The notes beneath the pieces were generated by a model. The model did not search any database. It was not told where the DNA came from and saw only the letters and a program-made list of their open reading frames with translations. From assembly GCA_003139095.1 (NCBI GenBank), contig PLHW01000053.1, positions 1-64,000 of the forward strand: DNA of 64,000 bases, read 5' to 3'. The translations under genes and the position numbers were made by a program. The stretch is from Acidobacteriaceae bacterium (GTDB lineage: Bacteria > Acidobacteriota > Terriglobia > Terriglobales > Acidobacteriaceae). Positions within the stretch are counted from its first letter, which is position 1; each line of letters begins with the position of its first letter. Shown one piece after another: positions 40,321 through 48,475 of the stretch.

Positions 40321-40809
40321 ATGGCAATGAGTGCGGTGATCGCGGGCCCGGCAGCGATGATAGTCGCCGGGATGATCAGCATGGTTTCCTGTCCGAATCA
40401 GAGCAAGACGCCGCCGACGGTCAGAATTCAGTGGTGTAGTGGCGCCACGTGCGGGCCCCTTCAGTCAGGCAATGCCCACATCGATCCTAACCAGCCACTC
40501 ATCGTGTTCGTCGATGGTTTTTCATCACTGAGCGGGATGCAGAGCTTAGAGGTCGATCCTGATTATTCGATCCAGTGCAGCAACGGGACGATCGCGCAGA
40601 ATGTGGACGTAACCACAATACCCAGCAAAACCACGGCCTCGAGTCAGACGCTCCGCCTGTCGCTGGAGATCGACGTGGGGACACCGAAGGATAGTTGGTG
40701 TCGAGACTCTAATATCCCTTTTTCTACGTGGTCCGGGAGCTTCACGGCAAAAGCAATAAGCAACAATGGCCTGTCGGCAACCGGACAGGTCAGCTTGCAG
40801 GCTCCATGA
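40321..40809 (+). CDS. Small exported protein, possible lipoprotein
   Basis: The 162-residue protein starts with a hydrophobic segment (residues 1-23) ending in MISMVSC, so a lipoprotein cysteine at 24 is possible although the lipobox is imperfect. The mature part has four further cysteines, many Thr/Ser and beta-strand character (LRLSLEIDVGTP, GSFTAKAISNNGLSATGQVSL), suggesting an immunoglobulin-like fold. GGAGG lies about nine bases before the ATG at 40321. An upstream extension has no such site. No family is recognised. It ends before a nested palindrome that separates it from the convergent amidohydrolase gene. Confidence 0.65.
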   Translation: MAMSAVIAGPAAMIVAGMISMVSCPNQSKTPPTVRIQWCSGATCGPLQSGNAHIDPNQPLIVFVDGFSSLSGMQSLEVDPDYSIQCSNGTIAQNVDVTTIPSKTTASSQTLRLSLEIDVGTPKDSWCRDSNIPFSTWSGSFTAKAISNNGLSATGQVSLQAP

Positions 40810-40856
40810 CGTGGCTACAGCGCGAGCGCCCGGGTGCGCGGCCTTGGCAAGGACCA

Positions 40857-40919
40857 CGTAGGGACAGCCGTCCTCGGCTGCGCAGCGGTTTGCGAAACCG
40901 GGCCGCTATTTTCCCTACG
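40857..40919. repeat. Nested palindrome between convergent genes
   Basis: An outer 8-bp stem (CGTAGGGA at 40857-40864 and TCCCTACG at 40912-40919) encloses two inner hairpins: CAGCCG/CGGCTG around TCCT (40865-40880) and CGGTTT/AAACCG around GCG (40886-40900). It overlaps the last codons of the amidohydrolase gene and could stop transcription both ways. Confidence 0.75.
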
Positions 40920-42597
40920 GCTGATACCCTGCGCCGCGCAGCACCTTTCCGGGTAGAGCGCCGGTCATCTTGCCGCTCTCGATCACGGGAACGCCATTGA
41001 CCAGCACGAAGTCCATTCCCTCCGACAAGCGGTTGGGATCGTCGAAGGTCGCCAGATCGCGCACCGTCTCTGGATCAAAGACGACGACATCCGCCCACAT
41101 GCCTTGTTTGAGCACGCCGCGATCGGTGAGGCGCATGCGCTGCGCCGGGAGCGCGGAAAATTTGCGGATCGCATCCTCGATCGTCAACTTCTTCTCTTCG
41201 CGAACATACTTGCGCAGGATTCGCGGAAAAGTTCCGTAGGCGCGAGGATGCGGATGCTCCTCGCCGAGAATGCCTTCGGGCGAGGTGCCGGAAGAATCGT
41301 TGTCAATCGAGACCCAGGGCTGCTGGAGAGCAAGCGCGACATCGGGTTCCGACATGCCGAAGACGGCGCACTCGGTAAAGGCCTTGTCCTCGATCAGCAA
41401 ATCGAAAAGCGCATCCATGGCGTCTTTGTGCATTGCCTCAGCAACTTCGGTAAGGCGTTTCCCCTGAAATTTCTTCAACTCCGGATTCTGCACCACGCCA
41501 ATCATCACCGCTTCCGGCCCGGGAATTTCCTGCCATTCGTTGTCCCAGTTTCCGGAGGGAGTTTCCAGCTCTTTGCGAATGCGAGCGCGGGTCGCCGGAT
41601 CCTGCAACCGCTCGATCAGCTTGGCGTCGCCGCCGTCGTGCGCCCACGGCGGAACGAAGGCCGACATGCTGTTGAACCAGGCGGGATAGGCGTAGGTGTT
41701 GGCCGAGATATCGCTGCCCTGGGCGCGAGCCTGGTTGATCTTGGCGACTACCTGGGGCATGCGTCCCCAGTTGTTCTTTCCGGCAACCTTGAGATGCCAG
41801 ATCTCGACGGGAATGTGCGCCTCGCGCCCGATGCGCGCAGCTTCGTCGATGGCCTCGAGCACGGCATCGCCTTCATCGCGCATGTGGGTGGCGTAGATTC
41901 CGCCGAACTTCGAGGCTTCGGCGGCGAGCGCGATAATCTCTTCCGTCCTGGCGTAGGGCGCGGGCGCATATTGCAGTGACGTCGAAACGCCGACGGCTCC
42001 GTCGTTCATGGCATCGCGGACGAGGGCTTTCATCCTTTCAAGTTGCTCGGAAGTAGGCTGGACATCGGCATCGCCGAGCACAACGCGCCTGACCTGCGTC
42101 GCGCCAACGTAACTGGCGAGGTTGATTCCCATGCCTTGCTTTTCCAGCCGCGCGAAGTACTGGCGGAACGTCTCCCAGTCGACGTCGATCTTGTAATGCG
42201 CATAGACAGGGCGATCCGCATCAACGATCACTTTCGTCAACGGCGCTGCCGACCCGCCTTCGCCGGTAATTTCGGTGGTGATGCCCTGGTAAATCTTCGA
42301 GGGCAGACGCGGATCGACGAGGATGGTCGTTTCCGACTGCCCCAGCATGTCGATAAAACCGGGAGCCACGACTCTGCCGGCAGCGTCGATCGTGCGCTTG
42401 CGCGGGGCAGCAGAGAGACTGCCGATGGCGGCGATTCGGCCGTCGCGAATTCCGACGTCGCCCGAATACCAGGGAGAGCCAGTACCGTCCACAATATGAC
42501 CGTTCGTGATGACGATATCGAACGCAGCATCGGAGGCATGGCCGAGCGTGGAGGCGATCAAGAAAAGCGCAATAGAGAGAAAGCGAGTTGTAGTCAT
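40915..42597 (-). CDS. Exported D-aminoacylase-like amidohydrolase lacking the HxH motif
   Basis: The 560-residue protein has a signal peptide (about 1-22, ending LGHA) and the architecture of N-acyl-D-amino-acid deacylases: an N-terminal small beta-domain (FDIVITNGHIVDGTGSPWY), TIM-barrel and C-terminal return to the beta-domain (GMWADVVVFDPETVRD). True members bind zinc through H-x-H after APGFID; here the sequence reads APGFIDMLGQSE, so both histidines are missing. Later metal-site positions (GIYATHMRDEG, EIWHLKVAG, SIDNDSSG) are kept. Activity may thus depend on a single metal or differ. The start at 42597 gives the signal peptide; a start 36 bases upstream is possible. Confidence 0.85.
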   Translation of the reverse strand: MTTTRFLSIALFLIASTLGHASDAAFDIVITNGHIVDGTGSPWYSGDVGIRDGRIAAIGSLSAAPRKRTIDAAGRVVAPGFIDMLGQSETTILVDPRLPSKIYQGITTEITGEGGSAAPLTKVIVDADRPVYAHYKIDVDWETFRQYFARLEKQGMGINLASYVGATQVRRVVLGDADVQPTSEQLERMKALVRDAMNDGAVGVSTSLQYAPAPYARTEEIIALAAEASKFGGIYATHMRDEGDAVLEAIDEAARIGREAHIPVEIWHLKVAGKNNWGRMPQVVAKINQARAQGSDISANTYAYPAWFNSMSAFVPPWAHDGGDAKLIERLQDPATRARIRKELETPSGNWDNEWQEIPGPEAVMIGVVQNPELKKFQGKRLTEVAEAMHKDAMDALFDLLIEDKAFTECAVFGMSEPDVALALQQPWVSIDNDSSGTSPEGILGEEHPHPRAYGTFPRILRKYVREEKKLTIEDAIRKFSALPAQRMRLTDRGVLKQGMWADVVVFDPETVRDLATFDDPNRLSEGMDFVLVNGVPVIESGKMTGALPGKVLRGAGYQP

Positions 42598-42745
42598 GAG
42601 TTGAACCCAGAAATAAATTGTTCGTCGCAACAACGTGCCCAGAATAACCCAAAGCGGCGTGACTTAGCATGTTCACCGAACGCGTCAACGAACGCGCCCC
42701 GTTATGCTGGGTATGGGTCGGGCCTTTCGTTCCCAGGTCGTCCGC

Positions 42746-43138
42746 TCACACGGTCGCGACCAACTGATAGGTCGCTGCGCACGGCTCCACGATGCGGCGC
42801 TTGCCATGTCCGGGATTTGTTTCATAGCGCGAGCGAAGCAATCCGAAGCGCTCCAATAAATCAACGTCGCGGCTGACCGCCCGCAGATCGCGATTCAATC
42901 CGCTAGACAAGCTCGCAACCGGCTTCGGCCCTTTTTTCGCCAGCTCCAAAACGCGAATCCGCTGGGGCGATAGAATCGAGACGATGTCGTTGGCGTTCTC
43001 GAAGGAGACCGTTACCTCCGGCGCAAGTCTCTCTCCCCGGTCGAGCCGGCGGGCATGCTCGCTCGACCGCTCGAAGAAGCCTTTCACGCCGCTGTTCGTA
43101 ACGCGCACCTTAGTGTTCTTACTCGTGGTCATCTTCAT
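42746..43138 (-). CDS. TumA-like winged-helix antitoxin (HVO_A0114 type)
   Basis: The 130-residue protein has a charged N-terminus and a winged helix-turn-helix at about 55-115: ILSPQRIRVLELAKKG, then VASLSSGLNRDLRAVSRDVDLLERFGLL, then a wing with RYETNPGHGKRRIVEP. This matches the MarR/ArsR-like HVO_A0114 domain of TumA antitoxins. The ATG at 43138 has GGAG eight bases upstream and overlaps the end of the TumE-like gene by 20 bases, so the two are translationally coupled, toxin first. It should bind the operon promoter and neutralise the toxin, by analogy. Confidence 0.75.
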   Translation of the reverse strand: MKMTTSKNTKVRVTNSGVKGFFERSSEHARRLDRGERLAPEVTVSFENANDIVSILSPQRIRVLELAKKGPKPVASLSSGLNRDLRAVSRDVDLLERFGLLRSRYETNPGHGKRRIVEPCAATYQLVATV

Positions 43139-43457
43139 CTTCTGTTCTCCACAGCTCGTATAACTCACTCTCAAACCTTTTCACCAGCGCATCGTAACCA
43201 TGGAACTCAATCTTCTCGACTTTCCCCATGAAGTGGCGATGATGATAATTGTGCGTGTTGTCATAGCCGAGAACGCGTCCGTTGTCCGCAGCGTAGATCC
43301 GAGGATTGATGTAGGCCAGGCCGTACTCGACCACGCGCTCGCTCTCGTACCAGACTTCCTCCTTCAGCACTGCGCCCCTGCCCTGGCTCGAGAGATAGAG
43401 CGTCTGATCGACGCGCTTCTCGCGCTGGACGCGCGTTCTCTGCTGCTTTCCGGCCAC
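43119..43457 (-). CDS. TumE-family putative toxin
   Basis: The 112-residue protein resembles the TumE toxin family: a beta-rich start (TLYLSSQGRGAVLKEEVWYESERVVEYGLAYINPRI split over positions 20-55), then YDNTHNYHHRHFMGKVEKIEF, where the conserved GYDN and HxHH cluster stands out, and a helical acidic end (YDALVKRFESELYELW). TumE acts with the TumA-type winged-helix gene that overlaps its stop codon, and its mode of action was undefined when named. The start is GTG at 43457 with AAGG upstream. A good sigma70 promoter stands 28 bases before it. Confidence 0.75.
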   Translation of the reverse strand: MAGKQQRTRVQREKRVDQTLYLSSQGRGAVLKEEVWYESERVVEYGLAYINPRIYAADNGRVLGYDNTHNYHHRHFMGKVEKIEFHGYDALVKRFESELYELWRTEDEDDHE

Positions 43458-43484
43458 AGTGCCTTATCAGTTATGACACACAAT

Positions 43485-43513
43485 ATCCTAACTGGAAACA
43501 GTGGGGATGTCAA
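43485..43513 (-). promoter_or_regulatory. Promoter of the TumE/TumA-type operon
   Basis: On the minus strand TTGACA (43508-43513), a 17-base spacer and TAGGAT (43485-43490) make a good sigma70 match. The -10 region overlaps an imperfect palindrome with GTTA/TAAC arms (43471-43493), a possible site for autoregulation. Confidence 0.6.
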
Positions 43514-43563
43514 GCATCCTAGCTGTTGAATGGGTCGTTGCCATAACAAGCGATGGGACGGCC

Positions 43564-43866
43564 TCACGCTCTCCCGTTGATTTTAGCCCACCACCAGCGC
43601 ACGCCTACGAACAGGAAGCGCCAGTCCTGGAAGAATTCCGGGGGCTTGCCTTCGAAGGCGTGGCCGATGAATTGGAAGGCCCATCCGATGAGGAACAGGG
43701 CGAGGGCGTAGAGCCACAGGCGGTGGAAGAAGAAGCCGGCGACAAAAACCGGCAGGGAAAGCAGGATGGTCGGAATGCCGAGCGTGTGGCAGAGGCGGTT
43801 CACCGGGTGGCGATGACTGGTGGCGTATTGCGCGATCCACTGTTCGTTGGTGCGTCCGCCCAGCAT
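43564..43866 (-). CDS. Mpo1-like (DUF962) membrane protein
   Basis: The 100-residue protein has the DUF962 pattern: SHRHPVNRLCHTLGIP, two membrane helices (about 32-50 and 53-68) and FIGHAFEGKPPEFFQ. In yeast the relative Mpo1 is an iron-dependent dioxygenase of 2-hydroxy fatty acids and the histidines seen here bind the metal. The bacterial role is untested. It lies between the TumE-type operon (same strand) and the MazE/PIN pair (opposite strand), in an accessory stretch. No ribosome-binding site is evident. Confidence 0.8.
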   Translation of the reverse strand: MLGGRTNEQWIAQYATSHRHPVNRLCHTLGIPTILLSLPVFVAGFFFHRLWLYALALFLIGWAFQFIGHAFEGKPPEFFQDWRFLFVGVRWWWAKINGRA

Positions 43867-43923
43867 GCGGGGGATGATACCACGTGGGGAACGAAGACGG
43901 AATGAAGAACAATCGGCGATCCG

Positions 43924-43952
43924 AAAGTAAGGAAGTTATGGTAAAGTAAGGA
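43924..43952 (+). promoter_or_regulatory. Direct repeat upstream of the MazE/PIN pair
   Basis: AAAGTAAGGA occurs at 43924-43933 and 43943-43952, centre spacing 19 bases (about two helical turns), 18 bases before the antitoxin start. It could be an operator for the AbrB-type protein. Confidence 0.45.
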
Positions 43953-43969
43953 TCTTGGAGGACACACAG

Positions 43970-44272
43970 ATGCAGAAGCAAGCTCGCATCACGAGCAAGG
44001 GCCAGATTACCGTTCCGCGGGAAGTTCGACGGGCGCTCGGCGTGCGTGAGGGCGATCGTCTCCTGTTTGAGGGCGATGGCAAGGGAATGCGCGTCAGCCC
44101 GGTTCGAACCAGGACGGCATTCTCCAAGTATCGGGGGATCGGCAATCCCGGAATCGGAGCGGGACGCGAGGGTATCGCACGCTGGTTGCGCGAATTGCGC
44201 GGAGACGAATTGCGCGATTTGCGGGAAGCCGGCCCGCGAAGAAGTTTGAGCGGCAAAGCTCGAAGAAAATGA
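43970..44272 (+). CDS. AbrB/MazE/SpoVT-type antitoxin
   Basis: The 100-residue protein has the swapped-hairpin AbrB fold at its N-terminus: ARITSKGQITVPREVRRALGVREGDRLLFE is split across positions 5-34, with the classic SKGQITVP core. This part binds DNA as a dimer. The C-terminus (about 60-100) is basic and should embrace the toxin. GGAGG lies eight bases before the ATG at 43970. Its stop overlaps the start of the PIN-domain gene (ATGA), giving the usual antitoxin-then-toxin order. Confidence 0.9.
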   Translation: MQKQARITSKGQITVPREVRRALGVREGDRLLFEGDGKGMRVSPVRTRTAFSKYRGIGNPGIGAGREGIARWLRELRGDELRDLREAGPRRSLSGKARRK

Positions 44273-44691
44273 CGAGTGCCATCGATACGAATGTTGTTAT
44301 CGCCCTCTGGGATGCGAATCCCAGTCTGAGTCTTGCGGCAGAGGCGGCTCTGGAAGCCGCATTTCACCGCGGCCCTCTGGTGGCGGCCGCTCCTGTCTTC
44401 GCCGAGTTGCTGGCTGCTCCCGGCCGCACAGAGACTTTCGTGAATCGTTTTTTCGAAGAGACTGGAATCGCCATCGATTGGGATTTGGGTGAACCGGTAT
44501 GGAGATCCGCCGGGCGTGCGTTCCAGACCCATGCCGACCGCCGCCGCAGGCACCGGAGTTCCGAACCCCGAAGAATTCTCGCGGACTTCCTGATCGGCGC
44601 GCACGCCGAAACGCGGGGCCACCGCCTGCTCACATTGGACGAGCGCCTTTATCGGGCAGCGTTTCCGAAGCTGGCAATCATTTCGATCTGA
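44269..44691 (+). CDS. PIN-domain ribonuclease toxin (VapC-like)
   Basis: The 140-residue protein is a PIN domain. Acidic metal-binding residues are Asp6 (AIDTNVV), Glu46 (VFAELLAAP) and Asp106 (LADFLIGAHA), with a C-terminal LTLDERLYRAAFP where the last Asp lies. VapC-type toxins cut RNA, often initiator tRNA or rRNA. All catalytic positions are kept, so it should be active. It overlaps the AbrB-type antitoxin gene by four bases. The middle (RRRRHRSSEPRR) is unusually basic for this family. Confidence 0.88.
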   Translation: MTSAIDTNVVIALWDANPSLSLAAEAALEAAFHRGPLVAAAPVFAELLAAPGRTETFVNRFFEETGIAIDWDLGEPVWRSAGRAFQTHADRRRRHRSSEPRRILADFLIGAHAETRGHRLLTLDERLYRAAFPKLAIISI

Positions 44692-45137
44692 GAGTTCCGA
44701 TTGAGAAGCTGCGGGCTACGTGTAAGCCGGGCACGACGGCTATGGGCATCGGGGCGAAGGTTCTGGCCTAACCTTAGCGAATGCGGTGCGTATCGGTCTT
44801 TATTTTTCAATGGCATGGAGGTAAATCCGCCGGTAAGCCTTTGGGATTCGAAGACTGAACCAGGGGGAAAATGCCCGCAAGTCGATGCCAAAACGGAACG
44901 GGCTTGGTTTACGAAATCCGAAACAAAGTAGCATTTCCGTCGCGTGGAGTAAAAGTTTCGTTGTAACATGCGTCTCTGTAAGCTGTGCCGCGTCCCCTTC
45001 TCCCCTTCCCGCCGGACGCGACGATTCACCATCGCTCAATCACATCGCACGCGACCGTTGCCAGCAGCGGCGATTGGGCCCTTGCAGATTGTCTCAGGCC
45101 AGGAACTATCAGACTTGCACCTATAAGGAGACTCACC
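44692..45137. other. Intergenic stretch between the PIN toxin and the papain-like gene
   Basis: The 446 bases contain open frames on both strands but none with a ribosome-binding site or a recognisable product. No tRNA, terminator or repeat was recognised apart from AAGGAG at 45125-45130, the ribosome-binding site of the next gene. Confidence 0.5.
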
Positions 45138-45956
45138 ATGACAGCGATACGAAGGACCTTTAAGCTCGGCCGCACGGCGCGCAGTCACGATCCGCGTATT
45201 CCGCATTTGAGCGCGCTGCTTGCGGGCAAGATACAGCCGGCGCCGCCGGCCACGATCGACTACACGACAGGCATGCCGACAAACCTGGGCGTGATGCTGA
45301 ACGACACGCTGGGAGACTGCACCTGCGCCGCGTTCTACCACGCGTTGCAGGTGTGGACGTTTAATGTAAGCGAGGGAAAGAACATCGATACGGAACCGGA
45401 CATCGACGTAAAAAAGCTGTATGAACTGGCCTGCGGATACGATCCGAATACTGCGGGGGAAGGCCCGGGCGGAAATGAGCAGCACGTGCTCAGGTATCTG
45501 CTGACAAAGGGAGCGCCGCTTGGCAAGGGAGGAAAGACAACGAACAGAATCGCGGCCTATGTCGAGGTCGATCCGCGCAACCTCGACGACGTGAAGCGAG
45601 CGATTGTCGACTGTGGCGTCGCCTATATCGGATTTCCGGTACCGGCGAACCTCCTGCCTACGAATGCGGATCCTCCCGCGGTTTGGACGGTGGACCCGTC
45701 GAATCCGAAGATCATCGGCGGCCACGCGGTGGTGCTCGCCGGATACGATACCAAGGGCGCGCGGGTTATCTCCTGGGGCCAGTACTACACGATGACGTGG
45801 GATTTTTTTGCGAAGTATGTCGACGAGGTGTACGCCATCGCGGATCGGGACTGGGTTGAAGCCACCGGCAAAACGCCGGGCGGCATCAGCCTCAGCGATC
45901 TGGTAGCGCAGATGCAGGCTTTGAAGGAGGGGCCGGCGACGGCTGTGGCGGCATAA
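45138..45956 (+). CDS. Papain-fold (C1-like) cysteine peptidase-type protein, probably cytoplasmic
   Basis: The 272-residue protein has no signal peptide. LNDTLGDCTCAAFYHALQVW places Cys63 before A-A-F in the way papain has C-W-A-F, GGHAVVLAGYD gives His196, and VISWGQYYTMTWDFF mirrors the papain N-S-W-G region with Ile in place of the catalytic-triad Asn. The fold is therefore likely papain-like, but the Asn change could alter activity. AAGGAG is seven bases before the ATG at 45138, a strong site, and a terminator follows, so it is monocistronic. Natural substrates are unknown. Confidence 0.7.
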   Translation: MTAIRRTFKLGRTARSHDPRIPHLSALLAGKIQPAPPATIDYTTGMPTNLGVMLNDTLGDCTCAAFYHALQVWTFNVSEGKNIDTEPDIDVKKLYELACGYDPNTAGEGPGGNEQHVLRYLLTKGAPLGKGGKTTNRIAAYVEVDPRNLDDVKRAIVDCGVAYIGFPVPANLLPTNADPPAVWTVDPSNPKIIGGHAVVLAGYDTKGARVISWGQYYTMTWDFFAKYVDEVYAIADRDWVEATGKTPGGISLSDLVAQMQALKEGPATAVAA

Positions 45957-45983
45957 GGCGCTTCGTTCAAGCAAACGATTTGA

Positions 45984-46010
45984 GGGCGGCGAAAGTGCCG
46001 CCCTTTTTTT
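45984..46010 (+). terminator. Rho-independent terminator
   Basis: GGGCGGC and GCCGCCC form a 7-bp stem with a six-base loop followed by seven T residues (46004-46010), 28 bases past the papain-like gene. Confidence 0.92.
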
Positions 46011-46105
46011 GCGCGAAGGCGCAGAAACGCAGGGTTGCGACGTATGGAATCAGTAAAGCCCGCAGCGAACTTCCGGGCTATACTAGTTCGTAAATCGCAC
46101 AACTT

Positions 46106-47071
46106 ATGCCGCTTCTGATCGCTTTGCTGGTCTTCATCGTCGTGACGCTGGGAGTGTTCGCAGTCATGTCGCTGCTTGACGAACGCAAGTCACAGGCGCG
46201 GGTGCTGCGGAATCGACTGGCGGCGACCGATAAAGCGGGGGAGCGCGCGCCGCTGGAACTGGCGCTGCTGCGCGACGAGATGCTGAGCCGGATTCCGGCG
46301 TTCGACACTCTGCTGCGCCGGTCGGAGCGCGTTTCAATTTTGCAGAAGATGCTGGCGCAGGGCAATGTGGAGATCCGCGCCGGAAACTTCTTGATCGTCT
46401 CGGCCGTTTCGGCCGCGCTGTTGGCGACGGTTGCGATTGTGGTTGGCAAGAACGTCATGTTCGGCTGGGCCGGCGCGGCGCTGGGTTTCTTCGTTCCTTA
46501 CGCCTACGCTTCGCACATGCGCGCGCGGCGTTTTCAGAAGTTCGAGGAGAAATTTCCGGAGGCGATCGATACCCTGGCGCGGGCGGTGCGCGCGGGACAC
46601 GCCTTTACCACCGCGCTGGAAATGATCGCGAACGAGATTGCGGAGCCGGTGGCGGGCGAGTTCCGACAGCTGTACGAGGAACAGAAATTCGGTCTGCCGG
46701 TGCGCGATGCGCTCCTCAATCTGACCGACCGCATTCCACTGGTGGACGTAAAGTTTTTCGTGACGGCGGTGATGCTGCAACGCGAGACGGGCGGCAATCT
46801 GGCGGAGATTCTTGACAACCTTTCTTATGTGATCCGCGAGCGCTTTAAGATTTTGCGGCAGGTGCGGGTACATACGGCGCAGGGCCGGCTGACTATGGTG
46901 CTGCTGATGGCGCTGCCGCCGACGATTGTCGTGCTGATGCTCATTTTGAATCCGGGCTTCATTCACCCGCTATTTGCGGATCCGATTGGACACACGCTGA
47001 TCGTTGCCGGCATTACGCTCCAGACGCTCGGCTACTTCGTGATCCGGAAAATCATCAGGATTCAGGTCTGA
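46106..47071 (+). CDS. tadB: Tad pilus inner-membrane protein TadB
   Basis: The 321-residue protein has an N-terminal helix, two helices around 92-135, a cytoplasmic type II secretion system F domain (about 150-285, with FPEAIDTLARAVRAGHAFTTAL and VMLQRETGGNLAEILDNLSYVIRER) and C-terminal membrane helices. TadB forms the pilus platform with TadC on which the ATPase TadA acts. There is a one-base gap to tadC, so they are co-transcribed. The partner tadA lies on the opposite strand and converges on this pair, unlike the usual tadA-B-C order. Confidence 0.92.
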   Translation: MPLLIALLVFIVVTLGVFAVMSLLDERKSQARVLRNRLAATDKAGERAPLELALLRDEMLSRIPAFDTLLRRSERVSILQKMLAQGNVEIRAGNFLIVSAVSAALLATVAIVVGKNVMFGWAGAALGFFVPYAYASHMRARRFQKFEEKFPEAIDTLARAVRAGHAFTTALEMIANEIAEPVAGEFRQLYEEQKFGLPVRDALLNLTDRIPLVDVKFFVTAVMLQRETGGNLAEILDNLSYVIRERFKILRQVRVHTAQGRLTMVLLMALPPTIVVLMLILNPGFIHPLFADPIGHTLIVAGITLQTLGYFVIRKIIRIQV

Positions 47072-47072
47072 C

Positions 47073-47981
47073 ATGCCGCTATTGCTCGCCCTCGTCGTAT
47101 TTCTGACCATCGCGGTGGTAGTGTTCGCGTTTGGAGCGGCCACGGTTGCGCCATCGTCGGTGCTGGGAGCACGGCTTCGTGAGATTGGATGGCAGCGGCC
47201 GAGGCAGCACGATAAGCCGGCGATGCGCGAGCGCGTGCAGCAGGCGCTCGATCCGCTGAGCCGGGCGCTGCCGATTTCGCCCACCGATGTTTCGAAGACG
47301 CGAGCATGGCTGATTCAGGCGGGGTACCGCGACCCGCAACATGTGTCGATCTACCGGGGTCTGCGGGTGTTGTTTGCGGGCCTGGGTTTGGTGACGGCGT
47401 TTCTGATTTCCGGGTTCAGCTCGCCGCTGCTGCTCGGGGGACTGTTTGGATTTGGATTTTTCATTCCCCGCTTTTTGCTGAAGCGCAAGATGCAGGAGCG
47501 GCAGCGACGGATCCGGCTGGGGCTGCCGGATGCGCTTGACTTGACGGTTATTTGCGTCGAGGCCGGGTTGCCGCTCGATCAGGCGCTCACGCGCGTGGGC
47601 ACGGACCTGAGCCATTCGCATCCTGAACTGAGCGCGGAGTTTCACCTGTTTGAACTAGAGACGCGAGCGGGCAAGCCGCGAGTTGAGGCGTTGCGCAATC
47701 TGGCGGCGCGTACGGGAGTGGAAGACGTTCGCGCGCTGGTGGGAACGCTGATCCAGACGGATCGGTTCGGAACGAGTGTGGCGCAGGCGTTGCGCGTTCA
47801 CTCCGATTCGCTGCGCACGGAGCGGCGGCAGCGGGCCGAAGAGCAGGCGGCGAAGACGACGGTGAAGATGATCATTCCGCTGGTGCTGTTTGTGATGCCG
47901 TCGCTGATTTTTGTGACGGTCGGGCCGGCCGTTATTCAATTGATGCGGCTGCTGCTGCCGGTTACGGGAGGACACCGTTAA
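47073..47981 (+). CDS. tadC: Tad pilus inner-membrane protein TadC
   Basis: The 302-residue second platform protein has membrane helices near 1-25, 100-135 and 270-295 and a T2SSF domain at about 150-265 (LPDALDLTVICVEAGLPLDQALTRVG, VRALVGTLIQTDRFGTSVAQALRVHSD). It works with TadB to extrude Flp pilin. It begins one base after the tadB stop. Confidence 0.92.
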   Translation: MPLLLALVVFLTIAVVVFAFGAATVAPSSVLGARLREIGWQRPRQHDKPAMRERVQQALDPLSRALPISPTDVSKTRAWLIQAGYRDPQHVSIYRGLRVLFAGLGLVTAFLISGFSSPLLLGGLFGFGFFIPRFLLKRKMQERQRRIRLGLPDALDLTVICVEAGLPLDQALTRVGTDLSHSHPELSAEFHLFELETRAGKPRVEALRNLAARTGVEDVRALVGTLIQTDRFGTSVAQALRVHSDSLRTERRQRAEEQAAKTTVKMIIPLVLFVMPSLIFVTVGPAVIQLMRLLLPVTGGHR

Positions 47982-48035
47982 GCATGAGTTAGCCGCTCGG
48001 ACGCTTCCAGGACGCGGTAACATGTAAGAATATCG

Positions 48036-48434
48036 ATGCCGCCGATTCATCCCACCGCGTACGCCTACAATTGCACTCGCGCCACCTATCTCGCCACCGA
48101 TCTGGTGATTGCGAACACGCACTGGGCGCGGCTGCGCGGGCTTATGGCGACCAACGCCTCGACATTTCCGCGGGGCCGGGGGCTCTGGATCAATCCTTCA
48201 CGGGGCATTCACACGTTTGCCATGCGCTTTGCCATCGATGCCGTGTATCTGGACCGCGAACGGGTGGTGATTCATCTTGAAGACGAGCTGAAGCCGTGGC
48301 GCGTGGCGGCGGTTCGGATTCATGCGGCATCGGTGCTCGAGCTACCTGTGGGAACGATTCGCGAGACGGCGACCGCAATTGGAGATCAGATCGATATCTT
48401 CATGGAGCGGCCGATCCATACCGAAGCGGCGTGA
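48036..48434 (+). CDS. DUF192-family protein
   Basis: The 132-residue protein has the DUF192 core: LARGLMxR-like WARLRGLMATN, the strand segment GRGLWINPSRGIHTFAMRFAIDAVYLD and VLELPVGTIRET. DUF192 proteins form a small beta-barrel of unknown role, often with signal peptides; this one has none. It follows tadC by 54 bases in the same direction and converges on tadA with a gap of only 41 bases, so it may be part of the pilus transcript. Confidence 0.88.
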   Translation: MPPIHPTAYAYNCTRATYLATDLVIANTHWARLRGLMATNASTFPRGRGLWINPSRGIHTFAMRFAIDAVYLDRERVVIHLEDELKPWRVAAVRIHAASVLELPVGTIRETATAIGDQIDIFMERPIHTEAA

Positions 48435-48475
48435 TGGTTGTTCACTTCTTACTTGCAGCGCGCAGCGCGACGTCG

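Noticed and set aside
44701-44931. Open frame of 76 codons after the PIN toxin gene
   Set aside because: No ribosome-binding site, Arg-rich composition typical of a chance frame, and a competing frame on the other strand.
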